In this document: positions 42,687-50,979 of the stretch, in pieces
Layout: every line of letters starts with the position of its first letter
How positions within the stretch are numbered: position 1 is the first letter of the stretch
DNA from: an uncultured Dialister sp.
Lineage (GTDB): Bacteria; Bacillota_C; Negativicutes; Veillonellales; Dialisteraceae
Direction of reading: 5' to 3'
DNA: 64,000 nucleotides
Assembly (NCBI GenBank): GCA_900557365.1
Contig: UPXR01000003.1
Location: 6,005 to 70,004, forward strand
Position numbers and translations under genes: made by a program
Notes under the pieces: model-generated
Database searches by the model: none
Told to the model about the DNA's origin: nothing
The model's input: only the letters and a program-made list of their open reading frames with translations

Positions 42687-42888
42687 TTCCGCACCGTCCT
42701 TGTAAAAATTTCTTTAAGCTTTATTATAACATTTTACAAACGTTTTTTGCATTACAATGCCGCAATTTTTCCCGCGCGGTCTGTGTTTCCGGAAACTCCG
42801 CACCGGGCAGCCGAACCAAAAAGTTTCCCGAAGTCTTTGCCGGATTTCCCTTTTGACAGCCTTCGAAAACAAACAGTCCCCGGAATAC

Positions 42889-42920
42889 AAAAAGGAGCCT
42901 GATATTCTCAGACTCCTCTG
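42889..42920 (-). terminator. Terminator of prfC
   Basis: GGAGTCTGA / TCAGGCTCC hairpin (with a G-T pair) followed on the minus strand by TTTTTG, 15 nt after the prfC stop. Confidence 0.8.
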
Positions 42921-42934
42921 TTCCTGACTTATGC

Positions 42935-44542
42935 TTATTCCCCTTCCAGGACAGACACACCCACAGGCGGACTTTCCAGGAATTTTACATCCGGATTTCT
43001 CTGGGCTACCCAGCCGGCCTGCCATTCATTGGGCAGAAGGTAAACCGGTCTTTCCCTCCGGTCATAGACCACCTTGGCATTGTCGATGCCGACCAGCTCT
43101 TCCGGCGGGATATCCCCTTCGGTCCAGCGGGCCACCGTATATTCCAGCGGCTCAACCTGGATGGATACATTGTATTCATTTTCCAGACGATACTTCATGA
43201 CTTCAAACTGCAGCTGACCTACCGCGCCGATGATGAAAGATTCCATGATATAGGGCTGCTTGTATACCTGAATGGCCCCTTCCTGGGCAAGCTGGCTGAC
43301 CCCGTTCAGGAACTGCTTTCTCTTCATGCTTGTTTCCGGAGAAATCCGGGCAAAAAGTTCCGGCGGGAATACCGGGAAATCAATGAACGTGACCGGATGC
43401 TTCTTTTCGCAGACTGTATCCCCCACACCGAGCTCTCCCGTATCGAAGACGCCGATAATATCTCCCGGATAAGCTTTTTCCACAGTCTGTCTTTCCGTAG
43501 CCAGGAACTGCTGCGGCTGGGACAGGCGGATCATCTTCCCGCTCTGGCGGTGCAGAACGGATGCCCCTTTTTCAAATACGCCGGAGCAGATTCGCATGAA
43601 GGCCACCCGGTCATGGTGCTTCGGGTCCATATTGGCCTGGATTTTAAATACGAAAGCGGAGAAATTGGGATCCTCCGGTTTCACCGTTCCTTCCAGGACA
43701 CGCCGTTCTTCCGGCGGCGGCGCCAGTTCCAGATATTTTTCCAGGAAAGTCTGAACGCCGAAATTGGTCATGGCAGAGCCGAAAAACATCGGTGTCAGTT
43801 CTCCTCTGCTTACTTTTTCCGCGTCAAAGGGATCGCCTGCTTCATCCAGAAGTTCCAGATCGTCCTTGAGAGACTGGATGATATCCGGAGTCAGATGGGA
43901 AGTAATTTTCTCATCATCGATTTTCCCGGAAATAACCTCCAGCTTTTTCATGCCGTGTGCATTGTCCCGGATAAAGAGATGACACAGTTCTGTTTCCCGG
44001 TCATAAATCCCGGTATACTCTCCGTTAATGCCGATCGGCCAGTTCATCGGACAGGAACGGATGCCCAGCACATCCTCGATATCCGCCATCAGATCAAAAG
44101 GATTCTTGCCGAAATGGTCAATTTTATTGACAAAGGTAAAAATTGGGATGCCCCGGTCGGAGCAGACCTTGAACAGCTTTTTGGTCTGTGCTTCCACGCC
44201 CTTTGCCACATCAATCACCATGACCGCAGAGTCTACAGCCATCAGTGTACGGTAGGTATCTTCGGAGAAGTCCGCATGCCCCGGGGTATCCAGGATATTG
44301 ATGCGGCACCCCTGGTAATCAAACTGGAGTACCGAACTGGTCACGGAAATCCCTCTCTGCTTTTCGATTTCCATCCAGTCGGATACCGCATAGCGGGCGG
44401 TCTTTCTTGCCTTGACAGAACCTGCCAGATGGATAGCACCTCCGTAAAGAAGGAGTTTTTCCGTCAGCGTAGTTTTACCGGCATCAGGATGCGAAATAAT
44501 CGCAAAGGTCCTGCGCCGCTTGATTTCTTCCAAATCAGTCAT
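42935..44542 (-). CDS. prfC: Peptide chain release factor 3 (535 aa)
   Basis: Translational GTPase that recycles RF1/RF2. P-loop SHPDAGKTTLTEKLLLYGG (about residues 17-35), switch region RGISVTSSVLQF, G3 DTPGHADFSEDTYRTL, and NKIDH G4 are present, with RF3-type C-terminal domains (GAVGQLQFEVMKYRLENEYN). The start ATG (44540-44542) has GAGGTG upstream; the TTG four codons earlier would overlap this site. Length is standard. Monocistronic, divergent from ldh. Confidence 0.97.
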   Translation of the reverse strand: MTDLEEIKRRRTFAIISHPDAGKTTLTEKLLLYGGAIHLAGSVKARKTARYAVSDWMEIEKQRGISVTSSVLQFDYQGCRINILDTPGHADFSEDTYRTLMAVDSAVMVIDVAKGVEAQTKKLFKVCSDRGIPIFTFVNKIDHFGKNPFDLMADIEDVLGIRSCPMNWPIGINGEYTGIYDRETELCHLFIRDNAHGMKKLEVISGKIDDEKITSHLTPDIIQSLKDDLELLDEAGDPFDAEKVSRGELTPMFFGSAMTNFGVQTFLEKYLELAPPPEERRVLEGTVKPEDPNFSAFVFKIQANMDPKHHDRVAFMRICSGVFEKGASVLHRQSGKMIRLSQPQQFLATERQTVEKAYPGDIIGVFDTGELGVGDTVCEKKHPVTFIDFPVFPPELFARISPETSMKRKQFLNGVSQLAQEGAIQVYKQPYIMESFIIGAVGQLQFEVMKYRLENEYNVSIQVEPLEYTVARWTEGDIPPEELVGIDNAKVVYDRRERPVYLLPNEWQAGWVAQRNPDVKFLESPPVGVSVLEGE

Positions 44543-44703
44543 GTTGCACCTCAATCAAAAATTCATATCCTTTATTATACCCTATACGAACGGCTCTGGG
44601 AAATATTTCCTGAGGAAGGCGGCTCTGTCTTTCGGAATCTTTTCTGATAGAAACTGTTTCGAAATATTTTTTCTTCGGGATATACAATTGGTACATCATA
44701 GCC

Positions 44704-44709
44704 TATAAT
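44704..44709 (+). promoter_or_regulatory. -10 element of the L-lactate dehydrogenase promoter
   Basis: Perfect TATAAT about 38 nt before the start codon. No clear -35 element is present at 17 nt (ATACAA). Confidence 0.45.
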
Positions 44710-44746
44710 AAGGAATATCTTTGTAAAAGTAGAGGAGTGTGCTAAT

Positions 44747-45700
44747 ATGGCAATCAAAACCAGAAAGATCGGAATTATCGGAGCCGGCAATGTAGGCTCT
44801 CATCTCGCCCTGCAGTTTGCAGTCCAGGGCCTCTGCGACGAAGTGGTTTTCTATGACATCAAAAACGAAAAAGCCAAGGGAGAAGCCTTTGACCTCATGG
44901 ATGCCAACAGCTACCAGCCGCATCATTTCGAAGCCTATGCAGGCACCGTGGACGACATGAAGGATGCAGATATCCTCATCAATGCTTCCGGCAGACCCCG
45001 CCAGCCCGGACAGACCCGTCTGGACATGATGGATGACGGTATCCTGACCAGCAAGGAAATCATTCCGCTCATTGCCAAGTCCGGCTTTGACGGCATCATC
45101 ATTTCGATTTCCAATCCGTGCGATATCATTGCCCAGTACCTCTGGTACAAGCTCGGCTGGCCGAAGGAAAAGGTCATCGGTTCCGGCACCGCGCTCGACT
45201 CTGCCCGCCTGCAGTACCAGCTGGCCGATCAGCTGAAAGTTTGCCGCCGCTCCCTCACCGCTTATCTCCTGGGTGAACACGGCGATTCTTCCATGATTCC
45301 CTGGAGCCATGTCACGGTAGCAGGAAAGCCGATCGATGAACTTCTGGCAGAAAAGCCGGATCTGTATCATATGGATTCCAAGGACGAAATTCTCCGCAAA
45401 GTCCACGAAGAAGGCTACTGGGAAAACACCATGAAAGGATGCACCGAATTCGGCGTATCCTCCGCTACGGCAGAACTGGTCCGTGCAATTTACCACAATG
45501 AACATAAGATTCTTCCCTGCTCCGTTTACCTCGACGGCCAGTACGGAATCCAGGACAGCTTTGCTTCCGTTCCGGTCAAGGTCGGCAAAGACGGCGTAGA
45601 AGATGTCATCGAAATTCATCTCACAGAAGAAGAAGACCGTCAGTTCAAGGAATCCATCAGAGTCCTGAAAGAACATTTCGAAAGAGCACTCACTCTGTAA
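44747..45700 (+). CDS. ldh: L-lactate dehydrogenase-type 2-hydroxyacid dehydrogenase (317 aa)
   Basis: NAD-dependent LDH/MDH family. GIIGAGNVGSHLALQFA is the Rossmann motif (residues 8-24). The substrate-loop region GRPRQPGQTRLDM has Gln at the key position (LDH 102), favouring lactate over malate dehydrogenase. SISNPCDII and the catalytic histidine in LLGEHGDSSMIPWS are present. The ATG at 44747 has AGAGGAG. It lies alone. It may oxidise lactate (matching the LarA-like enzyme) or make lactate; direction cannot be told. Confidence 0.92.
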   Translation: MAIKTRKIGIIGAGNVGSHLALQFAVQGLCDEVVFYDIKNEKAKGEAFDLMDANSYQPHHFEAYAGTVDDMKDADILINASGRPRQPGQTRLDMMDDGILTSKEIIPLIAKSGFDGIIISISNPCDIIAQYLWYKLGWPKEKVIGSGTALDSARLQYQLADQLKVCRRSLTAYLLGEHGDSSMIPWSHVTVAGKPIDELLAEKPDLYHMDSKDEILRKVHEEGYWENTMKGCTEFGVSSATAELVRAIYHNEHKILPCSVYLDGQYGIQDSFASVPVKVGKDGVEDVIEIHLTEEEDRQFKESIRVLKEHFERALTL

Positions 45701-45717
45701 GAAACGGCTTCCGGAAA

Positions 45718-45750
45718 AAGTCCTCCCCTTCGGGGAAGGGCTTTTTTTGT
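45718..45750 (+). terminator. Terminator of the ldh gene
   Basis: AGTCCTCCCCTTC / GGGGAAGGGCTT hairpin followed by TTTTTTTG. Confidence 0.8.
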
Positions 45751-45866
45751 GTCTGAAAATCCCGGTTCCGCTTTCTTCCTGTCCTCCCTCCGGCAAAGCA
45801 GACTGATACGGAAAACAGCTTTTCTGCCCGATGCCGCCTCTCCTTCTCCGGCCGGTACGACGGCAC

Positions 45867-45897
45867 AAAAAAAGCACCGGATTTCTCCGATGCTTTC
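45867..45897 (-). terminator. Terminator of the aroF operon
   Basis: AAAGCATCGGAGAAATCCGGTGCTTT hairpin (with a G-T pair; bases given in part) with T7 on the minus strand, 20 nt after the aroF stop. Confidence 0.8.
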
Positions 45898-45916
45898 CTC
45901 TGCAGAGACTGAAAAA

Positions 45917-46951
45917 TCAGACCATATCTGCCAGCTCTTCAATCAGCTTTTCCGTTTTCTCCCAGCCCAGACACGGATCGGTGATGGACTGTCCGTAAAC
46001 ACCGCCGCCGACCTTCTGATTTCCGTCTACAATATAGCTTTCAATCATAAGCCCCTTTACAATGCCTCTGATGTCCTGTGAATAACGGCGGCTGCTCATC
46101 ACATCCTTCGCAATGCGGATCTGCTCCAGATATTTCTTTCCGGAATTGGAATGGTTGCAGTCGACCACAATAGCCGGATTCTTCAGGTTTTCTCTTTCCC
46201 GGTACATCTGCAGAACCTTTTCCAGGTATTCGTAATGATAATTGGGCATGGACGTACCGAAGTGGTTTACATATCCCCGAAGGATAACATGCGCCAAGGG
46301 ATTTCCCGTAGTATGAACTTCCCATCCGTGGAAAAGGAAATCCTGCTCATTCTGTGCCGCTTCCACGGAATTCATCATGACCGATAAATCCCCTGAGGTC
46401 GGATTTTTCATTCCCACTGGGATCCCCGCCCCGCTGGCAATCATACGATGCAGCTGATCCTCCACGCTGCGGGCGCCGATGGCGCCGTAGGAAAGAAGAT
46501 CCGACAGGTAGCGGTGATTTTCCGGATACAGGATTTCCTCCGCGCAGGTGAAGCCGGTCTGTTCAATCACATCAACATGCATCCTGCGGATTGCCTTGAT
46601 TCCGGCCATCATATTCTCATTTTCCTCCGGGTCCGGCTGATGAAGCATGCCCTTATACCCCTTCCCTATGGTACGGGGTTTATTTGTATAAACCCGGGGA
46701 ATGATAAAAAGCCGGTCTTTCACTTTTTCTGCAACGGCAGCCAGACGGGTGCAGTAATCCAGCACCGCCGGCTCATTGTCTGCCGAGCAGGGCCCGATAA
46801 TCAGAAGAAAACGGTCATCCCTTCCTTCTATAATATCCGCAATGATTCTGTCCCGTTCTTCCTTGACCGCCTGTCCCTTTGCAGACAGCGGCACCTCCCG
46901 TTTTACTTCTGCCGGTTCCGGCAGTTTCCGGATGAACTGCATCTGATTCAT
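45917..46951 (-). CDS. aroF: 3-Deoxy-7-phosphoheptulonate (DAHP) synthase, type I (344 aa)
   Basis: First step of the shikimate pathway: phosphoenolpyruvate plus erythrose-4-phosphate. LLIIGPCSADNEPAVLDYC, IPRVYTNKPRTIGKGYKGM, GARSVEDQLHRMIASG, GMKNPTSGD and VVDCNHSNSGKKYLEQ are all clear. Length agrees with AroF/G/H type-I-alpha enzymes. It is the third gene of a unit with a pyridoxal-kinase-like gene and a TIGR04076 gene; the spacing is 11 nt. The regulatory amino acid cannot be deduced from sequence. Confidence 0.97.
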   Translation of the reverse strand: MNQMQFIRKLPEPAEVKREVPLSAKGQAVKEERDRIIADIIEGRDDRFLLIIGPCSADNEPAVLDYCTRLAAVAEKVKDRLFIIPRVYTNKPRTIGKGYKGMLHQPDPEENENMMAGIKAIRRMHVDVIEQTGFTCAEEILYPENHRYLSDLLSYGAIGARSVEDQLHRMIASGAGIPVGMKNPTSGDLSVMMNSVEAAQNEQDFLFHGWEVHTTGNPLAHVILRGYVNHFGTSMPNYHYEYLEKVLQMYRERENLKNPAIVVDCNHSNSGKKYLEQIRIAKDVMSSRRYSQDIRGIVKGLMIESYIVDGNQKVGGGVYGQSITDPCLGWEKTEKLIEELADMV

Positions 46952-46962
46952 AGTATCACCTG

Positions 46963-47235
46963 CTATTCTTCTACTCTTTCAACCTTGAAAACATTGATAG
47001 TCTCTACGTCGGGACAGCAGAATACCGCTGTTCCCTTTTTCTGTCCCGGCTGCGGAATTTCGCCCCCGTAACGCAGGATATCCACATAGGGGAAAGCGAC
47101 ATGCATGGCCATGGGGCACAGATTTCCCCGCTCCCGGTCAAAATCCCAGGAATCGCCCGGGCGATGTCCCCGATGGCAGGGGCAGGGTCCCTTCCGGTCA
47201 ATACAGCTGATGCGGATTTTCGGTCTTCTGCTCAT
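46963..47235 (-). CDS. TIGR04076-family small protein (90 aa)
   Basis: A short cytosolic Cys-rich protein: CHRGHRPGDSWDFDRERG, NLCPMAMHVAFPYV, then FCCPDVETINVFKVER. The pattern fits the uncharacterised TIGR04076 family, which may bind a metal or cofactor through its conserved cysteines. It overlaps the upstream kinase gene by 4 nt (ATGA) and precedes aroF by 11 nt, so the three are co-expressed. Confidence 0.8.
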   Translation of the reverse strand: MSRRPKIRISCIDRKGPCPCHRGHRPGDSWDFDRERGNLCPMAMHVAFPYVDILRYGGEIPQPGQKKGTAVFCCPDVETINVFKVERVEE

Positions 47236-48050
47236 GATTTTCTCCTCAGATATTCTGCTACGGGAATCCCCTGCAGCGAATCCTCTTCAGCCTTATATGT
47301 CAGGATCATATCACGGATCGTATCCATCGTCTGCTGCACCGCTTCCGTTACAGGCCGGCCTTCCAGAATATGCGCCATGAAAAAGGCGGAAAAAATATCT
47401 CCGGTGCCTACGATACGCACGGGAATCTGCCGGTAGGGAAGAAAAGCAAACGATCCGTCCTGTCTGTCATAAACCGCGACCAGATTCTTCCCCTCCGACA
47501 GTACACTGGTAATGATCACTGTGCCGCCGGACAGACGGTGCAGCCTCAGAAGCAGCTCCTTTAATTCCTCTTCCGGAAGGCCTTCCTCTTTATAGGCTGT
47601 CCCGGTAAGGAAGCATGCTTCTGTATAATTGGGCATCATATAATCGGAAACAGCGGCCAGTTCCCGAAGAGCCATGACATTTTCTTCCGTGAGCCCGTTG
47701 TACAGGGCCCCCGAATCGGCCATGATTGGATCCATAAAAATCCGGATGCCCTTTTCCTTCTGCTTCCGGCAGTAGACCGACAGCCGCTGCGCCTGATCGA
47801 TTGACGCAAGGAAACCGGTAAATACCGCATCAAAGGAAAATCCCAGGGCTTCCCAGGCCGAGAATGCTTTTTCCATGTAGCCCCCGATTTCCTGGATGGC
47901 AAATTTCCCGTAATCCAGTTCATTGGATACCAGTGCCGTGGGCACATGGAATACATGAAAGCCTCTATGCGACAGGATCGGAATCATCGCTGCCAATGCG
48001 ATATTTCCCACTCCCGGCATATCACTGACCAAAAGTACCTTTTCCCCCAT
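47232..48050 (-). CDS. pdxK: Pyridoxal/pyridoxamine kinase-like protein (272 aa)
   Basis: PfkB/ribokinase-superfamily kinase of the PdxK/PdxY group. LLVSDMPGVGNIALAAMIPI (the PdxY-like SRVGNG segment), MDPIMADSGALYNG, TEACFLTG and the catalytic GTGDIFSAFFM are visible. The ATG at 48048-48050 is preferred, with GAGG 9 nt upstream; an ATG 5 codons earlier lacks a site. It starts an operon with a TIGR04076 gene and aroF. PLP supply for serC and the decarboxylase is plausible, but hydroxymethylpyrimidine-type activity cannot be excluded. Confidence 0.88.
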   Translation of the reverse strand: MGEKVLLVSDMPGVGNIALAAMIPILSHRGFHVFHVPTALVSNELDYGKFAIQEIGGYMEKAFSAWEALGFSFDAVFTGFLASIDQAQRLSVYCRKQKEKGIRIFMDPIMADSGALYNGLTEENVMALRELAAVSDYMMPNYTEACFLTGTAYKEEGLPEEELKELLLRLHRLSGGTVIITSVLSEGKNLVAVYDRQDGSFAFLPYRQIPVRIVGTGDIFSAFFMAHILEGRPVTEAVQQTMDTIRDMILTYKAEEDSLQGIPVAEYLRRKS

Positions 48051-48157
48051 TTCCTTCCGCCTCATTTCTGTGAATTGTTTTTATCATATCATAATTTCTT
48101 TCGGAAAATCAAAATTTCCCCTCGTGATATAATGAGCCCAGATAAGGAGGAAATCCC

Positions 48158-48991
48158 ATGAATGTACTCATACGGGATGATTTCGATCCCCGGAAAATCA
48201 TATCCAGCGGCCAGTGCTTCCGCGCCGCAGAAATAGAGAAAGATCTTTTCCGTTTCATGACCGGAAAGCATGTCCTGTACATGAGACAGATTTCTCCCGT
48301 CAGGTGGAATCTGTCCTGTTCCGCCTATGCCTGGCGCCGGATCTGGAAGCCCTACTTCGATTGGGACCGGAATTACCGGGAAATCCGGGAATCCGTTTCC
48401 CCGGAAGATTCTTTCCTGCAGAAATGTGCTGCCTACGGAAAAGGACTGCGCATCCTCCGCCAGGACCCGCTGGAAACACTGATCACCTTTATCATTTCCC
48501 AGCGAAAGAGCATTCCTGCTATCCGTTCTTCCCTGGAGAAGCTCTGTGCTGCGGCAGGAGAGGAAATCACGACTCCTTATGAGACGCTCCGCCTCTTCCC
48601 CACGGAAAAGGCCCTTTCCGCTCTGTCCCTTACCGAGCTCCGCAGCTGCGCCCTGGGCTACCGTGCTCCTTACATCTATAAGACAGCTGCCCGCCTGGCT
48701 GCAAATCCGTCTTTCCTGAAAACACTGAACAGGGCCTCTGATAAAGAACTGATCGATGCACTCTGCACTTTCCCGGGAGTGGGCATCAAGGTCGCCTGCT
48801 GCACCGCTCTTTTCGGCTACGGACGGACAGCGGCATCCCCTGTCGACGTCTGGATCGGCCGGGTCATCCGGGAAAAGTACGGCGGTGCGGACCCTTTTCC
48901 CCGATACGGCAATGCTGCAGGCATCATGCAGCAATACCTGTTTTACTGGGCGCAAACCACAAAAATGAAGGAACCCCTACCGCCGCAGTAA
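48158..48991 (+). CDS. OGG1-like 8-oxoguanine DNA glycosylase/lyase (277 aa)
   Basis: HhH-GPD superfamily. SGQCFRAAEIEKDLFRF is the OGG1 N-domain start. LETLITFIISQRKSIPAIRS corresponds to the FxCSxNNNI region of OGG1. LCTFPGVGIKVACCTALFG is the helix-hairpin-helix with the catalytic Lys, and PVDVWIGRVI carries the catalytic Asp. It excises oxidised purines. The ATG at 48158 has AAGGAGG. Monocistronic, divergent from pdxK. Confidence 0.92.
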   Translation: MNVLIRDDFDPRKIISSGQCFRAAEIEKDLFRFMTGKHVLYMRQISPVRWNLSCSAYAWRRIWKPYFDWDRNYREIRESVSPEDSFLQKCAAYGKGLRILRQDPLETLITFIISQRKSIPAIRSSLEKLCAAAGEEITTPYETLRLFPTEKALSALSLTELRSCALGYRAPYIYKTAARLAANPSFLKTLNRASDKELIDALCTFPGVGIKVACCTALFGYGRTAASPVDVWIGRVIREKYGGADPFPRYGNAAGIMQQYLFYWAQTTKMKEPLPPQ

Positions 48992-49022
48992 ATATGTACC
49001 GCCCAAAATTCATTCATGCCAT

Positions 49023-49065
49023 CAAAAAACTTCCCGCCGGACAAAATGCCCTTTCCGGGAAGTTT
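49023..49065. terminator. Shared terminator of the OGG1-like and coiled-coil genes
   Basis: AAAAAACTTCCCG / CGGGAAGTTTTTT, a near-perfect hairpin between convergent genes with a short GC loop region. Confidence 0.85.
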
Positions 49066-49084
49066 TTTGATGCAGGGAGATTCC

Positions 49085-49501
49085 TTACAGGCGGATTCCT
49101 GCTTTTTTCAATGTTTTGTAGGTATAATCCAGGATCTGGTACAGCCGCGCTGCATCCTCTGCGCCCAAATCCTTCGGGCTGAGCGCTTTTATATCCTTAT
49201 AGTAGAAAGAAAGCTTATCGGACAGCTCCTGAGACAGTTCCCGGAAAGCTTCCAGTTCCGCCGGAACAGCGGATTCCGATGCACTTTCTTCCTGCTTTGC
49301 TCCATTTTCCGCTTCCAGCTGAAAAACCTTTTCCGTCAGATGGTCCACCTCTGCCTGCAGCTTGGCACAGGTCAGTTCCAGGCCTTCGTTTTTGTCCCGT
49401 TCCTGGTCCAATGCGACCTTGAGTCCTGCCGCAGTTCCTTTCAGTGCATCAATCAGTGTTTTAGCTGTTTCTGCCGTTTCCCGAACAATCTCTTCTTTCA
49501 T
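49085..49501 (-). CDS. Coiled-coil protein of unknown function (138 aa)
   Basis: No family recognised. Residues 1-75 form a strong coiled coil (ETAKTLIDALKGTAAGLKVA, LEVDHLTEKVFQLEAEN-type heptads; quoted in part), followed by an acidic Ser/Glu linker and a second helical part (FYYKDIKALSPKDLGAEDAA). No signal peptide or membrane helix. The ATG at 49499-49501 has CAGGAGG. It is separated by 71 nt from the upstream MmgE/PrpD gene and may be its own unit. Confidence 0.7.
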   Translation of the reverse strand: MKEEIVRETAETAKTLIDALKGTAAGLKVALDQERDKNEGLELTCAKLQAEVDHLTEKVFQLEAENGAKQEESASESAVPAELEAFRELSQELSDKLSFYYKDIKALSPKDLGAEDAARLYQILDYTYKTLKKAGIRL

Positions 49502-49572
49502 ATTTCCGCCTCCTGTGGAATCACTGTTTTCTTTATTGTATCATGCCTTCTTCCTTTTTCCGCATCGGAATT

Positions 49573-50949
49573 TCAGAAAATTTCTTCCATTGCTTTTCTG
49601 ATATTTTCCACATCTTCCAGGTGCTCAACAAAACGAATAATTTTTTCATACTTTTCCGCACCGATCAATCCGTCTGTCATCTGGTGCCCCTTCTTCGCAA
49701 CCTCTTCAAAGCTGAGCGGTTCCTCCGGATCTCCCTTTGGATATCTTACCAGCAGGCTTCTCTTCCGTCCGTCTGCCGTTTCAATTTCAATTTTCGAGCC
49801 CAGCTGATCGGGATGACTGTTATGCATAGCAGTCATTTCATCATCCTTCACCACTTTTACCTTTTCCATAAACCGGACAACTCCCGGGGCATGAATGGAA
49901 TCCGCCCGGAAATCCTCCAGTCCCACCCGGTTCCGGACCGCCATAGAAGATACGCAATACTGAATAGAGAATTTGCATCCGTACGGAGTCTGCGGAGCCG
50001 GGTTATTGATCAGAGAATCTGTAATGTCATTGACATAAAGAGAAATCGTCTTTATATCTTCGGCAGAAAGATTCATTTCCTTCATCAGTTTCTCCGTTCC
50101 GAAAATCGCCGCGTGGGAATGCTTACAGCAGGGATACGGCTTGATGGAATTATGAGCCACCTTGAAATCCTTCCCCAGGTGTTCCGTAATTTTTTCCCAT
50201 TTCGGTTCTTTCATCATAGCCCGTAAAAATCCCTTCTGTCCTTCCAGAATTGTCGCAGAACCAGTAAATCCCTTTTCGGCCAAAAGAGCAGATAAAACGC
50301 CGGCATAGCAGGCCTTCCCGACATGCAGAGGCTTGCTCATGGCCCCCTGACTCACGAAATCCCAGAGTCCTGCCGCCTGTGTTCCTGCTGAACCCAGGGC
50401 ATGAATCCATCCGTATTCCGGCAGAGAAAGGATGGAAGCACTGCTGGCTGCCCCGGCCAGACATCCTACAGTCCCTGTGGTATGCCAGAAATAATAGGAA
50501 TCCGGCTGTACCGCTTCTCCGACCCGGCCGCCCAGCTCATACCCGGCAGCAATTGCGGCAATAAGTTCCTTTCCGCTTTTCTCTCTTGCTTCCCCCAGCG
50601 CCAATGCCGGCGGAATTACAACACAGGCAAGATGGATAACGGACGGATTGTGCAGGTCATCAAAATCCTGGGAATGCGAAGCGGCCCCGTTCAGAAATGC
50701 CGCATGAAGAGCCCCGCATTTTTCCGCCGGTATTCCTTTCTTTTCTGCAAATAATAGAGTGGATTCCTTTCTCGTATCTCCGCCCGATAAAACATCCCGA
50801 AGAATCCGGGGAGGTTCCTCTGTGCTTCCGGAAATGGACAGTCCGATCCAATCCAGCAGTGCCTTTTTCGTTTCCTCCACCGCTTTTGCGTCCAGATCTT
50901 CATAAGTCAGATGGGACAGATAGTGAGATAAAATTTTTGTTTCTTCCAT
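49573..50949 (-). CDS. MmgE/PrpD family protein (458 aa)
   Basis: Belongs to the MmgE/PrpD fold, which includes 2-methylcitrate dehydratase and cis-aconitate decarboxylase. Visible are AVEETKKALLDWIGLSISG, HAAFLNGAASHSQDFDDLHN, IHLACVVIPPALALGEAREK and KPYPCCKHSHAAI. Length is normal. The ATG at 50947-50949 follows GGGGTGAAAC. It is the last gene, 30 nt after methylmalonyl-CoA mutase in the CoA-transferase operon, so a C4-C5 organic acid substrate is likely; the exact reaction is unknown. The PrpC/PrpB partners of the methylcitrate cycle are absent. Confidence 0.9.
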   Translation of the reverse strand: MEETKILSHYLSHLTYEDLDAKAVEETKKALLDWIGLSISGSTEEPPRILRDVLSGGDTRKESTLLFAEKKGIPAEKCGALHAAFLNGAASHSQDFDDLHNPSVIHLACVVIPPALALGEAREKSGKELIAAIAAGYELGGRVGEAVQPDSYYFWHTTGTVGCLAGAASSASILSLPEYGWIHALGSAGTQAAGLWDFVSQGAMSKPLHVGKACYAGVLSALLAEKGFTGSATILEGQKGFLRAMMKEPKWEKITEHLGKDFKVAHNSIKPYPCCKHSHAAIFGTEKLMKEMNLSAEDIKTISLYVNDITDSLINNPAPQTPYGCKFSIQYCVSSMAVRNRVGLEDFRADSIHAPGVVRFMEKVKVVKDDEMTAMHNSHPDQLGSKIEIETADGRKRSLLVRYPKGDPEEPLSFEEVAKKGHQMTDGLIGAEKYEKIIRFVEHLEDVENIRKAMEEIF

Positions 50950-50979
50950 AAAGTTTCACCCCGCTGATGGTCTCATTTC

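Noticed and set aside
44747..45700. Assignment as malate dehydrogenase
   Set aside because: The substrate loop has Gln where malate dehydrogenases have Arg, which favours lactate; kept as LDH-type with some reservation.
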